Below are positions 8,406 through 17,021 of a stretch of 34,982 nucleotides of DNA, piece by piece. Made by a program: the position numbers and the translations under genes. Each line of letters opens with the position of its first letter. Within the stretch, counting starts at the first letter, position 1. Source of the stretch: Microcaldota archaeon (GTDB taxonomy: Archaea > Micrarchaeota > Micrarchaeia > Anstonellales > Bilamarchaeaceae). The notes beneath the pieces were generated by a model that saw only the letters and a program-made list of their open reading frames with translations, was not told where the DNA came from and searched no databases. The stretch spans positions 1 to 34,982 of the forward strand of contig JAFGPA010000005.1 of NCBI GenBank assembly GCA_016926175.1, given 5' to 3'.

Positions 8406-9491
8406 ATGAGTGAGTTTCCCGGGGTGGAGATTGCGGTTATTGTTGTTTCAGCATCCATTGTATTTGCAGGCATACTCTTGGGCCTTGGAAAGGCCTTTGG
8501 ATACAAGAGAATTGAGGATTTCGGTGTTGAAGAACTTATCCAGTCCATAATAAACGCAGCAATTATCGGTGCATTTGCAGCAATTATAGAACTTGTAGGT
8601 GCTGTAAGCTCCACCATCGTAACCCCAACATGCGAGCAGGGCAATGTTGTCCAGCAGCTTATCTGCGTTCTCGGGCATATCAATGACGGTCTCTTCCTGA
8701 TGTTCCAGAACCTTGTGCAGATTCTTAATCTGCTTGGCTATTATCAGAGCCTTGCCCTTGATTTTGGGGCGTTTGCAATAACTCCCTTCGCTAATCTCGA
8801 TGCAGTTTCAGCTGTTTTATCCGTTCAGCTTCTTTCTCTCAATGCGATAATAGTACTGCTTGCACTGAATATCCAGATTGTAGTTTTCATAGCAGGAAAT
8901 GCCCTTGGCCTTCTTTTCCCGGTTGGCCTTGTCCTGCGAACAATGTTTGCCACCAGAAAAGTCGGCGGTTTTCTTATTGCACTTGCGGTTGGCCTTTATA
9001 TTTTCTATCCGACATTTGTGCTTATATTCCCTGATCCTCAGATTGAAATAAACCAGTCTGCAATAATCATGGAAAACTTTACAAACAACAGCTTCTATGC
9101 AACGCCGCCGATTATAGACCTCAATAATAACTATGCAATTGCAGCCAAATTCGACATTCTGAGCGGCCGCTGCCACCCGGACATGTTCAATACAACCAGC
9201 ACCAATCTCACCAACACAACCATAAATATCTCCAATTCTTCAATTCTTATGGCATGCAATCAGACTCTGGCAGACTATAATATAACCAATCTCACGGCCC
9301 AGAACGTTTCCATTGATTTTACGGGGGATCTTACTGAGATCACACAATCAAACAATACGGCAATATCCAAGTCCCTTCTCTATGCGGTTGTTGCGCCGCT
9401 GTTTTCCCTTCTGGTTACTATCGTATTCGTCAAAGAACTGGCTTCACTCCTCGGAAGTGAGATTGGTCTGAAGACCATAGCTTCAATTTAA
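8406..9491 (+). CDS. Polytopic membrane protein, VirB6/TrbL/CedA-like
   Basis: 361 aa with many TM helices; LLFPVGLVLRTMFATRKVGGFLIALAVGLYIFYPTF followed by an Asn/Thr/Ser-rich loop and a C-terminal helix ending FVKELASLLGSEIGLKTI; located directly upstream of VirB4-like genes. Confidence 0.7.
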   Translation: MSEFPGVEIAVIVVSASIVFAGILLGLGKAFGYKRIEDFGVEELIQSIINAAIIGAFAAIIELVGAVSSTIVTPTCEQGNVVQQLICVLGHINDGLFLMFQNLVQILNLLGYYQSLALDFGAFAITPFANLDAVSAVLSVQLLSLNAIIVLLALNIQIVVFIAGNALGLLFPVGLVLRTMFATRKVGGFLIALAVGLYIFYPTFVLIFPDPQIEINQSAIIMENFTNNSFYATPPIIDLNNNYAIAAKFDILSGRCHPDMFNTTSTNLTNTTINISNSSILMACNQTLADYNITNLTAQNVSIDFTGDLTEITQSNNTAISKSLLYAVVAPLFSLLVTIVFVKELASLLGSEIGLKTIASI

Positions 9492-9516
9492 ATATGATAA
9501 AGTCGAGGTTGATAAT

Positions 9517-10299
9517 ATGATTATGAATCGCGCAGTTACAACGGTTGCCCTTGTAGGTGGCGTTCTTGCAATAATCCTTTCTCTGTTGTCAGGAAATATA
9601 CTTTTTCCGCTTATTGCTTCAGTATTCTTTACAATGAGCATTCTTCTGTGGAAATACGGTTATATTATAGTTCCTGTTCTCACAAAAGCAACAAACATTG
9701 TCGAAGTCCGCGGGGGATATGAAGTTCCGCCGACAAGAGACTATATCATCAAGAAAAACGATAGCGGGTATTATGCAGCCAAATTCCTTGAAGTAAGATT
9801 CTATGAAAGCTCCCTGGAAAAGGACAATGAACAAAAGAAAAACATGTTTGAATCCTTTGAAAAGGCAATCAGCTCCCTCAAATATATTGTAAAGGTAAGT
9901 CTTATGATCAGCACACTTGATCTTTCAAAGCATATAGACGAGATCAAAACCAAGAGAAGCACTGTGGAGGCCAAAAAGGCAAAAGGAGCCAAAATGGCCC
10001 AGAACGAAACTCTCCGCATGGATCGTGAGCTGGCCTACTGGAACAGACTTCTTGACAGGATTACCCAGGGCGAGAGGCCAGTCGAGGTTGTTGCATTTGC
10101 GTCTACAACATCATTTGGCCTTACCAGGGATGAGGCTTTGAGCAGGGTATCCAGGCAGAGCAAAGAGCTCCGTACCATCCTTTCCAGTTCACTTGGCTGC
10201 GAAGTCCGGGAACTGAAAGACACTGACATGCTGAAATGTTTTGAATGGGACTATTTCTTTCCTATAACAAGGGAGGAGATACAGGACAGCCTATTCTGA
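9517..10299 (+). CDS. Membrane-anchored protein with VirB4 N-terminal-domain-like region (PrgI/VirB3-like TM pair plus soluble domain)
   Basis: Two N-terminal TM helices, then a soluble domain (FESFEKAISSLKYIVKVSLMISTLDLSKHIDEIKTKRSTVEAKKAKGAKMAQNETLRMDRELAYWNRLLDRITQGERPVEV...ALSRVSRQSKELRTIL...LGCEVRELKDTDMLKCFEWDYFFP) resembling VirB4/TraC N-terminal domains; GAGGTT SD-like site 5' of ATG 9517. Confidence 0.65.
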   Translation: MIMNRAVTTVALVGGVLAIILSLLSGNILFPLIASVFFTMSILLWKYGYIIVPVLTKATNIVEVRGGYEVPPTRDYIIKKNDSGYYAAKFLEVRFYESSLEKDNEQKKNMFESFEKAISSLKYIVKVSLMISTLDLSKHIDEIKTKRSTVEAKKAKGAKMAQNETLRMDRELAYWNRLLDRITQGERPVEVVAFASTTSFGLTRDEALSRVSRQSKELRTILSSSLGCEVRELKDTDMLKCFEWDYFFPITREEIQDSLF

Positions 10300-10371
10300 T
10301 AATCAACCCAGGAACAGAATGAAATTGCGATTTTCATCCTTCTTTGACATAAACAGCGCCAACTTTCAGTA

Positions 10372-10386
10372 AAATTTATATATACT
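10372..10386 (+). promoter_or_regulatory. Candidate TATA-box promoter for the ATPase gene
   Basis: AAAATTTATATATACTCC lies about 50-60 nt upstream of ATG 10433; a TSS about 25 nt downstream would fall 3' of the tracked TTG start at 10391. Confidence 0.5.
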
Positions 10387-10432
10387 CCATTTGAGTATTG
10401 ATGGGTTGGGTCTACCTGAGGTGAGGTGGAGA

Positions 10433-11986
10433 ATGAAGTCTTCGTATATGCTATCCAAGGAGCTTGCACGTAATATGATATTTGTGCATCCTCCCGAGCC
10501 AAGAAAAGAACTGCTTCTGTCAGATCCATCCCAGGGAGTGTATATAGGCAAAACCCGGTTTCTTAATACTCCTGTATTCTGGGATCCTGAAAAGCTTGTC
10601 AATCCGCATCTTGCAATTCTTGGTATTACAGGTTCCGGTAAGAGTTATACTGTGAAAACATTTCTTACACGGGCATCTTTGATATGGAACACCAACGCAG
10701 TCATACTTGACTGGGTGGGAGAATACCGGGAATGGGTGAGGCAGGCCGGAGGAAGGATAATAGATCTTTCAAAGGAGCGTTTGAACATCATGGACCTTGT
10801 CGGCCTTCCCAAAAGAAGCAGGATAAGGCACATAATATCGGCACTTGATATTCTTGTAGATCTCAAATCATTTCCAAATGAAAGGGATGAAATAGAACAG
10901 GCACTGGAGGATATTTACTTCAACAATGCACATGTCCACCCTGCCATGTCAGAAATCAACAAAAGCCTTTCGCTGAGCAAGCTAAACAAAAAACAGAAGA
11001 ACGACGAGCTGAGAAAACTCAATAGCATGGTAGCAAAAAAACCTACTCTTGTCGATGTCGTTCGTGTTCTGGAAAAACGCGGCAACAAGAAAGCCGCACG
11101 GCTGCTGAAAAGATTTACTGTTGAAGGAACCGACTTTTTTGCAGGAAATTCAACCATGGATATCAAGGGACTGACCTCCAGTGGTCTCGTCTGTGTTGAT
11201 CTTCATTCACTGCCAACTGAAGAAATGAGAAGTCTTGCCGGACTCACCATACTTCAGTATATAAAGGAAATAATGAGGCAGGCCGGCATGCAGGAAAATC
11301 ACAAGAAAGTCAAGCTTTTCGTTGTCCTTGATGAAGCATGGAAAATAGCCCAGGATGAAAGAAGTGATGTCATAACGATAGTCCGCGAAGGCCGTAAGTA
11401 TAATTTCTCCCTTGTGATAGCCACTCAGAATCCTACCGATATGCACAAGACAATATTCAGCAATATCGGCTCAGTTTTTGTCCTCCGGCTTGTTCTCCGT
11501 GAATATAGGGACTATGTAAGGAATTCAATCGGCTATTCTGATTTTATCGACGATGAAATTTCCAAATTTGGTGTTGGGGACGCTGCAGTCAATATGATAT
11601 TTGCAGAACGCCAGTCAAGGGTCATGACATTTTTGATGGATAAAATAGACGGGGAAGAACCCCTTCTTATCTATAAGATTAAAGGTGGAGACATGAATGT
11701 TGAAATAGAGAGGGAACAGTTTGTCCGCATGCTTTACGAGCTTGGACTTACTGAAAGCCAGCTCAGCATGATAAAGGCAGAATTTGAAAAAGGAGACGGG
11801 CTTCTTGAAGGTGAGCAGCTGGTTGCAATCCTTGAAAAGTTTGGTTATTCAAGACCATCCATCATCTCATTCCTGCGCCAGCTTAGCATAGATGAGAAAA
11901 ACCTTATTAAGGTCTTCTCACTTGTAAGAATGAGGAAAGCTACCAAAGGCGTTGTCCATTTGGTAATGGAGGATGGAAATGTCTGA
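10433..11986 (+). CDS. VirB4/HerA-superfamily ATPase (CedB-like)
   Basis: Walker A LAILGITGSGKSYT, ILDWVGEYREW, Walker B LFVVLDEAWKIA, IATQNPTDMHKTIFSNIGSVFVLRL. ATG 10433 has a GAGGTG SD 8 nt upstream; the tracked TTG at 10391 is an alternative. Confidence 0.9.
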   Translation: MKSSYMLSKELARNMIFVHPPEPRKELLLSDPSQGVYIGKTRFLNTPVFWDPEKLVNPHLAILGITGSGKSYTVKTFLTRASLIWNTNAVILDWVGEYREWVRQAGGRIIDLSKERLNIMDLVGLPKRSRIRHIISALDILVDLKSFPNERDEIEQALEDIYFNNAHVHPAMSEINKSLSLSKLNKKQKNDELRKLNSMVAKKPTLVDVVRVLEKRGNKKAARLLKRFTVEGTDFFAGNSTMDIKGLTSSGLVCVDLHSLPTEEMRSLAGLTILQYIKEIMRQAGMQENHKKVKLFVVLDEAWKIAQDERSDVITIVREGRKYNFSLVIATQNPTDMHKTIFSNIGSVFVLRLVLREYRDYVRNSIGYSDFIDDEISKFGVGDAAVNMIFAERQSRVMTFLMDKIDGEEPLLIYKIKGGDMNVEIEREQFVRMLYELGLTESQLSMIKAEFEKGDGLLEGEQLVAILEKFGYSRPSIISFLRQLSIDEKNLIKVFSLVRMRKATKGVVHLVMEDGNV

Positions 11987-12680
11987 AGAGAAAATCATAG
12001 TAAAATGCCAGCAAAAGAAAAATCTCAAATCTCTTGCAACTTTGCTTAGCGGCCTTGGCTTTACAAAAATTTCCTATGCAAAGGGCAGACTTATTATTGA
12101 AAAGACCAAAGGGCGGGATCTCCGAGGCCAGCCTTACCTTGAATATCGTGTAGAATTTAAGGACGATACCCTGGAATTCACCTACAGTCTTTCCGGGAAG
12201 CGAAGCAAAAATGCACGGCTTCTTGAACTCATGCCAACTTTTTTGAATATCCTTCAGGTAGCCGAGGAGTATTATGACATCCAGCCGACACAGCTGTTTT
12301 CCCACATAAATACGGTTCTTCTTGAACTTTCAAAGATCGTTGATCATGATGCAGTCGAGTTTTCGACACAATTGACCGATCTTCAGGAAAAACACGCAGA
12401 TATCAGCAAGAAATACGATGATCTTGTAAGATCAAGCGAAGCAGGCACCAGGATTCTTCTCGAATGTGAGAGAAAGCGCGATGAGCTTCAAAAGAAGCTT
12501 TCCCAGCTGAGTGGCATGAGCGATGATCTGCTGAAAGAAACCCTTTACAACTGGATCAAGGTCCATGGAGGATCAATAGATATCCGGGAATTCTCAAAGG
12601 CAAATTCAGTTTCAGTGAGCAGAACAGAGGAAGGCCTTGACCAGCTCATACGTGAAGGCTACATAAGGAGGAGACTTTAA
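11973..12680 (+). CDS. Coiled-coil protein with C-terminal winged-helix-like domain
   Basis: Overlaps the ATPase end by 14 nt; heptad-rich centre (LTDLQEKHADISKKYDDLV...ECERKRDELQKKLSQL) and wHTH-like tail (LYNWIKVHGGSIDIREFSKANSVSVSRTEEGLDQLIREGYIRRRL). Confidence 0.75.
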   Translation: MEMSEEKIIVKCQQKKNLKSLATLLSGLGFTKISYAKGRLIIEKTKGRDLRGQPYLEYRVEFKDDTLEFTYSLSGKRSKNARLLELMPTFLNILQVAEEYYDIQPTQLFSHINTVLLELSKIVDHDAVEFSTQLTDLQEKHADISKKYDDLVRSSEAGTRILLECERKRDELQKKLSQLSGMSDDLLKETLYNWIKVHGGSIDIREFSKANSVSVSRTEEGLDQLIREGYIRRRL

Positions 12681-12838
12681 TGGCAAAGAAAAAAATTGCG
12701 CCGGCACAACCGACCACATATTTTTTTGCATTTGAAATCATAAAGCCCTATAACTATTGCCGTTCATATATACTAAAAGCGCCTCTGAAAAAATCATTCA
12801 AGGAGTCGTTTTCTGAACTTCTTATGGGTCGAGTATGA
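12680..12838 (+). CDS. Small ORF (52 aa), unknown function, between the ATPase cluster and purD
   Basis: MAKKKIAPAQPTTYFFAFEIIKPYNYCRSYILKAPLKKSFKESFSELLMGRV; starts in a TAATG overlap with the upstream gene and ends overlapping purD's ATGATG; not in the ORF track (<60 aa). Confidence 0.5.
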   Translation: MAKKKIAPAQPTTYFFAFEIIKPYNYCRSYILKAPLKKSFKESFSELLMGRV

Positions 12839-14133
12839 TGAAAGTTGTTCTAGTTGGAAACGGAGCCCGGGAACATGCAGTAGCAGCCGAGCTTGCAAAA
12901 GATGCTGAGCTGTATGCAATAATGTCGAAAAAGAATCCTGCGATTGCACATCTTTCCAAGGAATACTGGATCTGCAATATTGAAAATCCGGATGCAGTAG
13001 CCGCCGTGCTGAAAGGAAAGCAGTTTGATCTTGGTTTTGCCAGTCCTGATGCGACCCTTGCAGCAGGCATCAGTGATGTTCTTGAAGCCCATGGAATGAA
13101 TGTTGCTTCACCTTCCAAGGCAGCATCAAGGATTGAATGGGACAAGTCATTTCTCAGAAATCTTGCAGAGAAATACCATATTGCCGGAGCTCCAATACAC
13201 AAAGTAACAGGCGATCCGGATGAAGCGGCCTCATATATCACTGATCTTGGTGAAGTTGCAGTCAAGCCCCTTGGCCTTACCGGCGGAAAAGGGGTGAAGG
13301 TCAGCGGAGATCATTTTGCAAGTCCGGAGCAGGCCGTCGAATATGCAAAATCCCTTATCAAAAAAGACGGAAGCGTTCTTATTGAAGAAAAACTGATTGG
13401 AGAAGAATTCACTCTCCAGGCATTCTGCGACGGTTCCAATATCGCACTGATGCCGCCGGTTCAGGATCATAAAAGGGCATATCCTGATGACAAAGGCCCA
13501 AATACCGGGGGCATGGGCAGCTATTCAACAGGAATTCTTCTTCCATTCCTGAAAGATTCTGATATTGAACAGGCAAACAAGATAATCCGGGATACGGCCC
13601 ATGCAGTAAAGAAAGAAGGAAGCCTTTTCAGGGGGATACTTTATGGCCAGTTTATTGTAACCAAAAAAGGGATCAAGCTGATCGAATTCAATGCCCGGTT
13701 TGGAGACCCGGAAGCCATGAATGTCATGTCGCTTCTTGAAGATTCACTTTCAAACATATTCATTTCCATGGCAGACGGCAGACTCAAAAAAGCAAAATTT
13801 TCTGATGATACTACTGTAGTGAAATATCTTGTTCCGGAAGGATATCCAGAAAATCCTCAAAAAGACAAACCCGTAAATATTGACAATGCAGCATTGGAAA
13901 AAACAGGAGCAAAAGTCTATTATGCAGCTGTATATGAAACTGGGAACAGGATATACACGACGTCTTCCCGGTCATTTGGAATGGCAGGCCGGGCAAGGAC
14001 GCTTGAAGAAGCCGAGCAGATAGCTGAAAAAGCATGCTCCTGCATCACAGGCCCGCTCTGGCACAGAAGCGATATAGGAACCAGGAAACTTATCCAAAGC
14101 AAAATAGAGCGCATGAAATCTATTCGTGATTAA
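12835..14133 (+). CDS. purD: Phosphoribosylamine-glycine ligase
   Basis: MKVVLVGNGAREHAVAAEL N-terminus; ATP-grasp motifs VKPLGLTGGKGVKV, QDHKRAYPDDKGPNTGGMGSYS, FNARFGDPEAMNVM. Confidence 0.96.
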   Translation: MMKVVLVGNGAREHAVAAELAKDAELYAIMSKKNPAIAHLSKEYWICNIENPDAVAAVLKGKQFDLGFASPDATLAAGISDVLEAHGMNVASPSKAASRIEWDKSFLRNLAEKYHIAGAPIHKVTGDPDEAASYITDLGEVAVKPLGLTGGKGVKVSGDHFASPEQAVEYAKSLIKKDGSVLIEEKLIGEEFTLQAFCDGSNIALMPPVQDHKRAYPDDKGPNTGGMGSYSTGILLPFLKDSDIEQANKIIRDTAHAVKKEGSLFRGILYGQFIVTKKGIKLIEFNARFGDPEAMNVMSLLEDSLSNIFISMADGRLKKAKFSDDTTVVKYLVPEGYPENPQKDKPVNIDNAALEKTGAKVYYAAVYETGNRIYTTSSRSFGMAGRARTLEEAEQIAEKACSCITGPLWHRSDIGTRKLIQSKIERMKSIRD

Positions 14134-15252
14134 ATGCGGTTTTTTCTTCTGCTCCTTTTTATACCTCTTGCATTTTCCTCACAAATAACCATTGAAAGAG
14201 AGTGGAAGATTCCTGATCAAGAGGGCATGTTCGTTGATTTTCAAGGAGCACTTGTGGTAAACAACAGCCATCAGAAAATAATTTACATAGAACATGACGG
14301 GACAATCTTTCAGGATGAATACGGCACTATATGGATTCATTTCAATAAAAATCTTACTTCTGAAAAAATTCGCGGAAAAGCCATCGTTGAGGTAAATCAT
14401 TCAATAGAAATCCAGAGTGATTCTTATCTTCCGGAAATCCCAGTCAAAACAACCAGCCTTACATCTTATGATGAAGAGATGGCTGCAAAAGCAAAACAGC
14501 TTGCAACAAATTCTTCCCTGGAAACGATTGCCAATCTTGTCAACTGGGTGCATATTTCCATCGATTATGATGAATCCTACTGGGACAAGGTCATATCAGC
14601 AAAAGAAACATTCCAGGAAAAAAAAGGAGTATGCGTTCAGTATACCCATCTTCTCATTTCAATGGCCAATTCCCTTGGTTTTCAAACAAGATATGTAACC
14701 GGTTATATATATACTGATGACTGGCAGCCCCATGTATGGGCTGAAATATACGTTCCATCCTATGGCTGGCTTCCTTCTGATGCAACATACGGAAAAATTG
14801 GAAATCAGGATGATCATATTACCATTGCATATGGCCGTGATCAGCTGAGCACCTCTGATTTTCTTATTTCAAAAATCAATGAAAGTTCTCTTAGTGTTGA
14901 TGACACTCTTTCCATCCTGCAGTCAAAAAAAGTTTCACAGGACTACATTGACATAACTTTTGATGAAGACTCCCGCCTAATCCATGTTATGATCCGAAAC
15001 AACCGGCCGTATTATGTTTTTGGAGATTATTTCTTTGAGACCCCGTATTTCAACGATTCAGCAATTCTCCTCCTGAATCCCAACCAGACAATGAACAGGT
15101 ATTATGGAGTTAACAGATCTGTTTTTTCAAACAGCATTTCTGTTTCTGCTTCTTTTAACGGTGAAAGTGAAAAAAAGAATTTCGTAACAGAGCAGCCAAC
15201 AGCATGCCTGCCTCTATTCCTTCTTTTATATCTTTTAAGAATAGCTCTATAA
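14134..15252 (+). CDS. Secreted or membrane-anchored transglutaminase-like protease-fold protein
   Basis: Signal peptide MRFFLLLLFIPLAFS; Cys-His-Asp motifs GVCVQYTHLLISMANSLGFQTRYVTGY / PHVWAEIYV / WLPSDATYG; hydrophobic C-terminus. Confidence 0.88.
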   Translation: MRFFLLLLFIPLAFSSQITIEREWKIPDQEGMFVDFQGALVVNNSHQKIIYIEHDGTIFQDEYGTIWIHFNKNLTSEKIRGKAIVEVNHSIEIQSDSYLPEIPVKTTSLTSYDEEMAAKAKQLATNSSLETIANLVNWVHISIDYDESYWDKVISAKETFQEKKGVCVQYTHLLISMANSLGFQTRYVTGYIYTDDWQPHVWAEIYVPSYGWLPSDATYGKIGNQDDHITIAYGRDQLSTSDFLISKINESSLSVDDTLSILQSKKVSQDYIDITFDEDSRLIHVMIRNNRPYYVFGDYFFETPYFNDSAILLLNPNQTMNRYYGVNRSVFSNSISVSASFNGESEKKNFVTEQPTACLPLFLLLYLLRIAL

Positions 15253-15275
15253 TAATTTCTTTATCTGTTACTATT

Positions 15276-15947
15276 ATGAATCAGACGCTTATTCAAAAAC
15301 TTGAGCGATACCTGCCTCCAAAACATGCGTTGCCTATTTCAGAATCAATATGCGTTAGCATTGCAGAAAAAGGGTATCACAGATGTGCTGCTGCACTTCA
15401 AAATGCTGTCTTTGCAGAAATACGGCTTGGAAAAGCGGGTCTTGATGAGCTGGAGATACGCAGACTTTTTTCTCTTGGAAAGAAACTTATTGCAACATCA
15501 AGAACAAACAAGGTCCTTCTTGCTCATGCAGTTCTCTGCCATGCACCCCTGATAGATGTCGAGATTGACGCCTGCCACAGGAACCAGCTGATAACTGCCG
15601 CAAAGAAACAAGGCTCTAAAGTTATTGTTTCCCACCATGACTATGAAAAAACACCATCAAAATCGGAACTTGCAGAAATCAAAAAACAATGTTTTGATGC
15701 AGGTGGAGATATCGCAAAGATAGCGTGCATGGCACATACGGATGAAGACTGTGATGCCCTGCTTAGTTTTGCCGATCCTAGCACGGTTGTTTTCGGAATG
15801 GGTGATTTTGCCAGCCATACGCGCATTGCATCGCTTTTCCTTGGCAGTCCTTTTGCATATGCTGCTCTTGATTGCGGCAAGGAGACTGCTCCGGGCCAGC
15901 TTACAAAGGCCCAAATAGGTGAAATTCTGGCACGTTTGAGCCTTTAA
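15276..15947 (+). CDS. aroD: 3-dehydroquinate dehydratase, type I
   Basis: AEIRLGKAGLDEL, VIVSHHDYEKTPS (catalytic His), DIAKIACMA (Schiff-base Lys), Q near the C-terminus. ATG 15276 preferred over 15204, which lies inside the upstream gene. Confidence 0.85.
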   Translation: MNQTLIQKLERYLPPKHALPISESICVSIAEKGYHRCAAALQNAVFAEIRLGKAGLDELEIRRLFSLGKKLIATSRTNKVLLAHAVLCHAPLIDVEIDACHRNQLITAAKKQGSKVIVSHHDYEKTPSKSELAEIKKQCFDAGGDIAKIACMAHTDEDCDALLSFADPSTVVFGMGDFASHTRIASLFLGSPFAYAALDCGKETAPGQLTKAQIGEILARLSL

Positions 15948-15972
15948 AAAGACTTTTATCCAGTATTCCCGC

Positions 15973-17019
15973 ATGTCTGATGTTCATATTGTTGGTGCTG
16001 GTCCAGCCGGATCGCTATCTGCAATATCTGCTCTTGAAAAAGGCCATGAAGTGGTAATCTCAGAGGACCATCCGGAATCAGGATACCCCAAAAACTGTTC
16101 AGGACTTTTTTCAAAGGACGGTCTCAGCTCTCTTTCCATTGATTACAAAAAGCACATCATCAATCCCATTTATGGAGCTAATATCTATTTTGTTGACCAG
16201 AAACTCGAAATAAGAAAAAAACAGCCTGTTGGCTTTGTATGCAACAGAAGCAAAATCGACAGATCTCTTGCCGAAACCGCAGAACGTCTTGGTGCAAAAA
16301 TAAATTACAATGAAAAGATAAAGGATTCATTTCATTCAAAAACAATAATTGGTGCAGATGGTCCATTATCTGCAGTTGCAAGGCATTTCTCCTTTCCGAA
16401 AATATCTGCGTATGCATTTACCCTCCAGTCATTTGTTGACTATCAGGCAGAAGATCCATATATAGTGGAAGTTTTTCTTTCCAGCCGATTTAAGGGCTTC
16501 TTCGGCTGGATTATTCCGCATAATGAAGATGTTGCTGAGTTTGGCGTCGGTTCTCTTAACAATGTGCAGGGCGCCTGGAAAGCCCTTCTTGATATCAAAA
16601 GAATCTCGGCTCCAACCCCCCGCGGCTGGACAATTCCTATTGCCGTAAGGCCCAGAACCTCGCTGGCGAAAAACAACTACAAGGTTCTTCTTGTTGGGGA
16701 TGCTGCAGGCCAGGTCAAATCTACTACTGGTGGCGGTGTGATCTTTGGAGGGCATTGCGCCAAAATAGCCGGCAGGACCCTTAGCCCGCTGTTGTATGAA
16801 CTTGAATGGAGAACCCAGTTCGGAATTGATCTTAAAATTCATCAGGTTATCCAGAATTATCTTGCGGGACAGTCTGATGCCGGCATTCAGGCGCTTGGCA
16901 GAAGGCTTAAGAAGCTCAATTGCGATGAATTTTTATCCGGCTTTGGCCATATGGACCGGCCAACAAAAATGCTCGGTCCTGAAATGGTCGCTCACGTTAT
17001 CAGGAATTTGGGTGTTTAG
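15973..17019 (+). CDS. Geranylgeranyl reductase family flavoprotein (archaeal lipid biosynthesis)
   Basis: VHIVGAGPAGSLSAISALEKGHEVVISED (FAD GxGxxG), KNCSGLFS, LLVGDAAGQVKSTTGGGVIFGG. Confidence 0.93.
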   Translation: MSDVHIVGAGPAGSLSAISALEKGHEVVISEDHPESGYPKNCSGLFSKDGLSSLSIDYKKHIINPIYGANIYFVDQKLEIRKKQPVGFVCNRSKIDRSLAETAERLGAKINYNEKIKDSFHSKTIIGADGPLSAVARHFSFPKISAYAFTLQSFVDYQAEDPYIVEVFLSSRFKGFFGWIIPHNEDVAEFGVGSLNNVQGAWKALLDIKRISAPTPRGWTIPIAVRPRTSLAKNNYKVLLVGDAAGQVKSTTGGGVIFGGHCAKIAGRTLSPLLYELEWRTQFGIDLKIHQVIQNYLAGQSDAGIQALGRRLKKLNCDEFLSGFGHMDRPTKMLGPEMVAHVIRNLGV

Positions 17020-17021
17020 TA

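Noticed and set aside
11740-11850. EF-hand-like EKGDGLLEGEQL in the ATPase C-terminus
   Set aside because: Acidic residue spacing does not match the canonical EF-hand loop; probably a helical C-terminal extension.
10433-11986. Annotation as the HerA DNA-repair helicase
   Set aside because: No NurA, Mre11 or Rad50 neighbour; flanked by VirB6-like and VirB4-N-like membrane proteins, so a T4SS/Ced-type ATPase is preferred, though not proven.
8406-12838. Integrated conjugative element or provirus
   Set aside because: No integrase, relaxase, att-like repeat or tRNA target adjacent; flanks are housekeeping genes and base composition looks continuous by eye.
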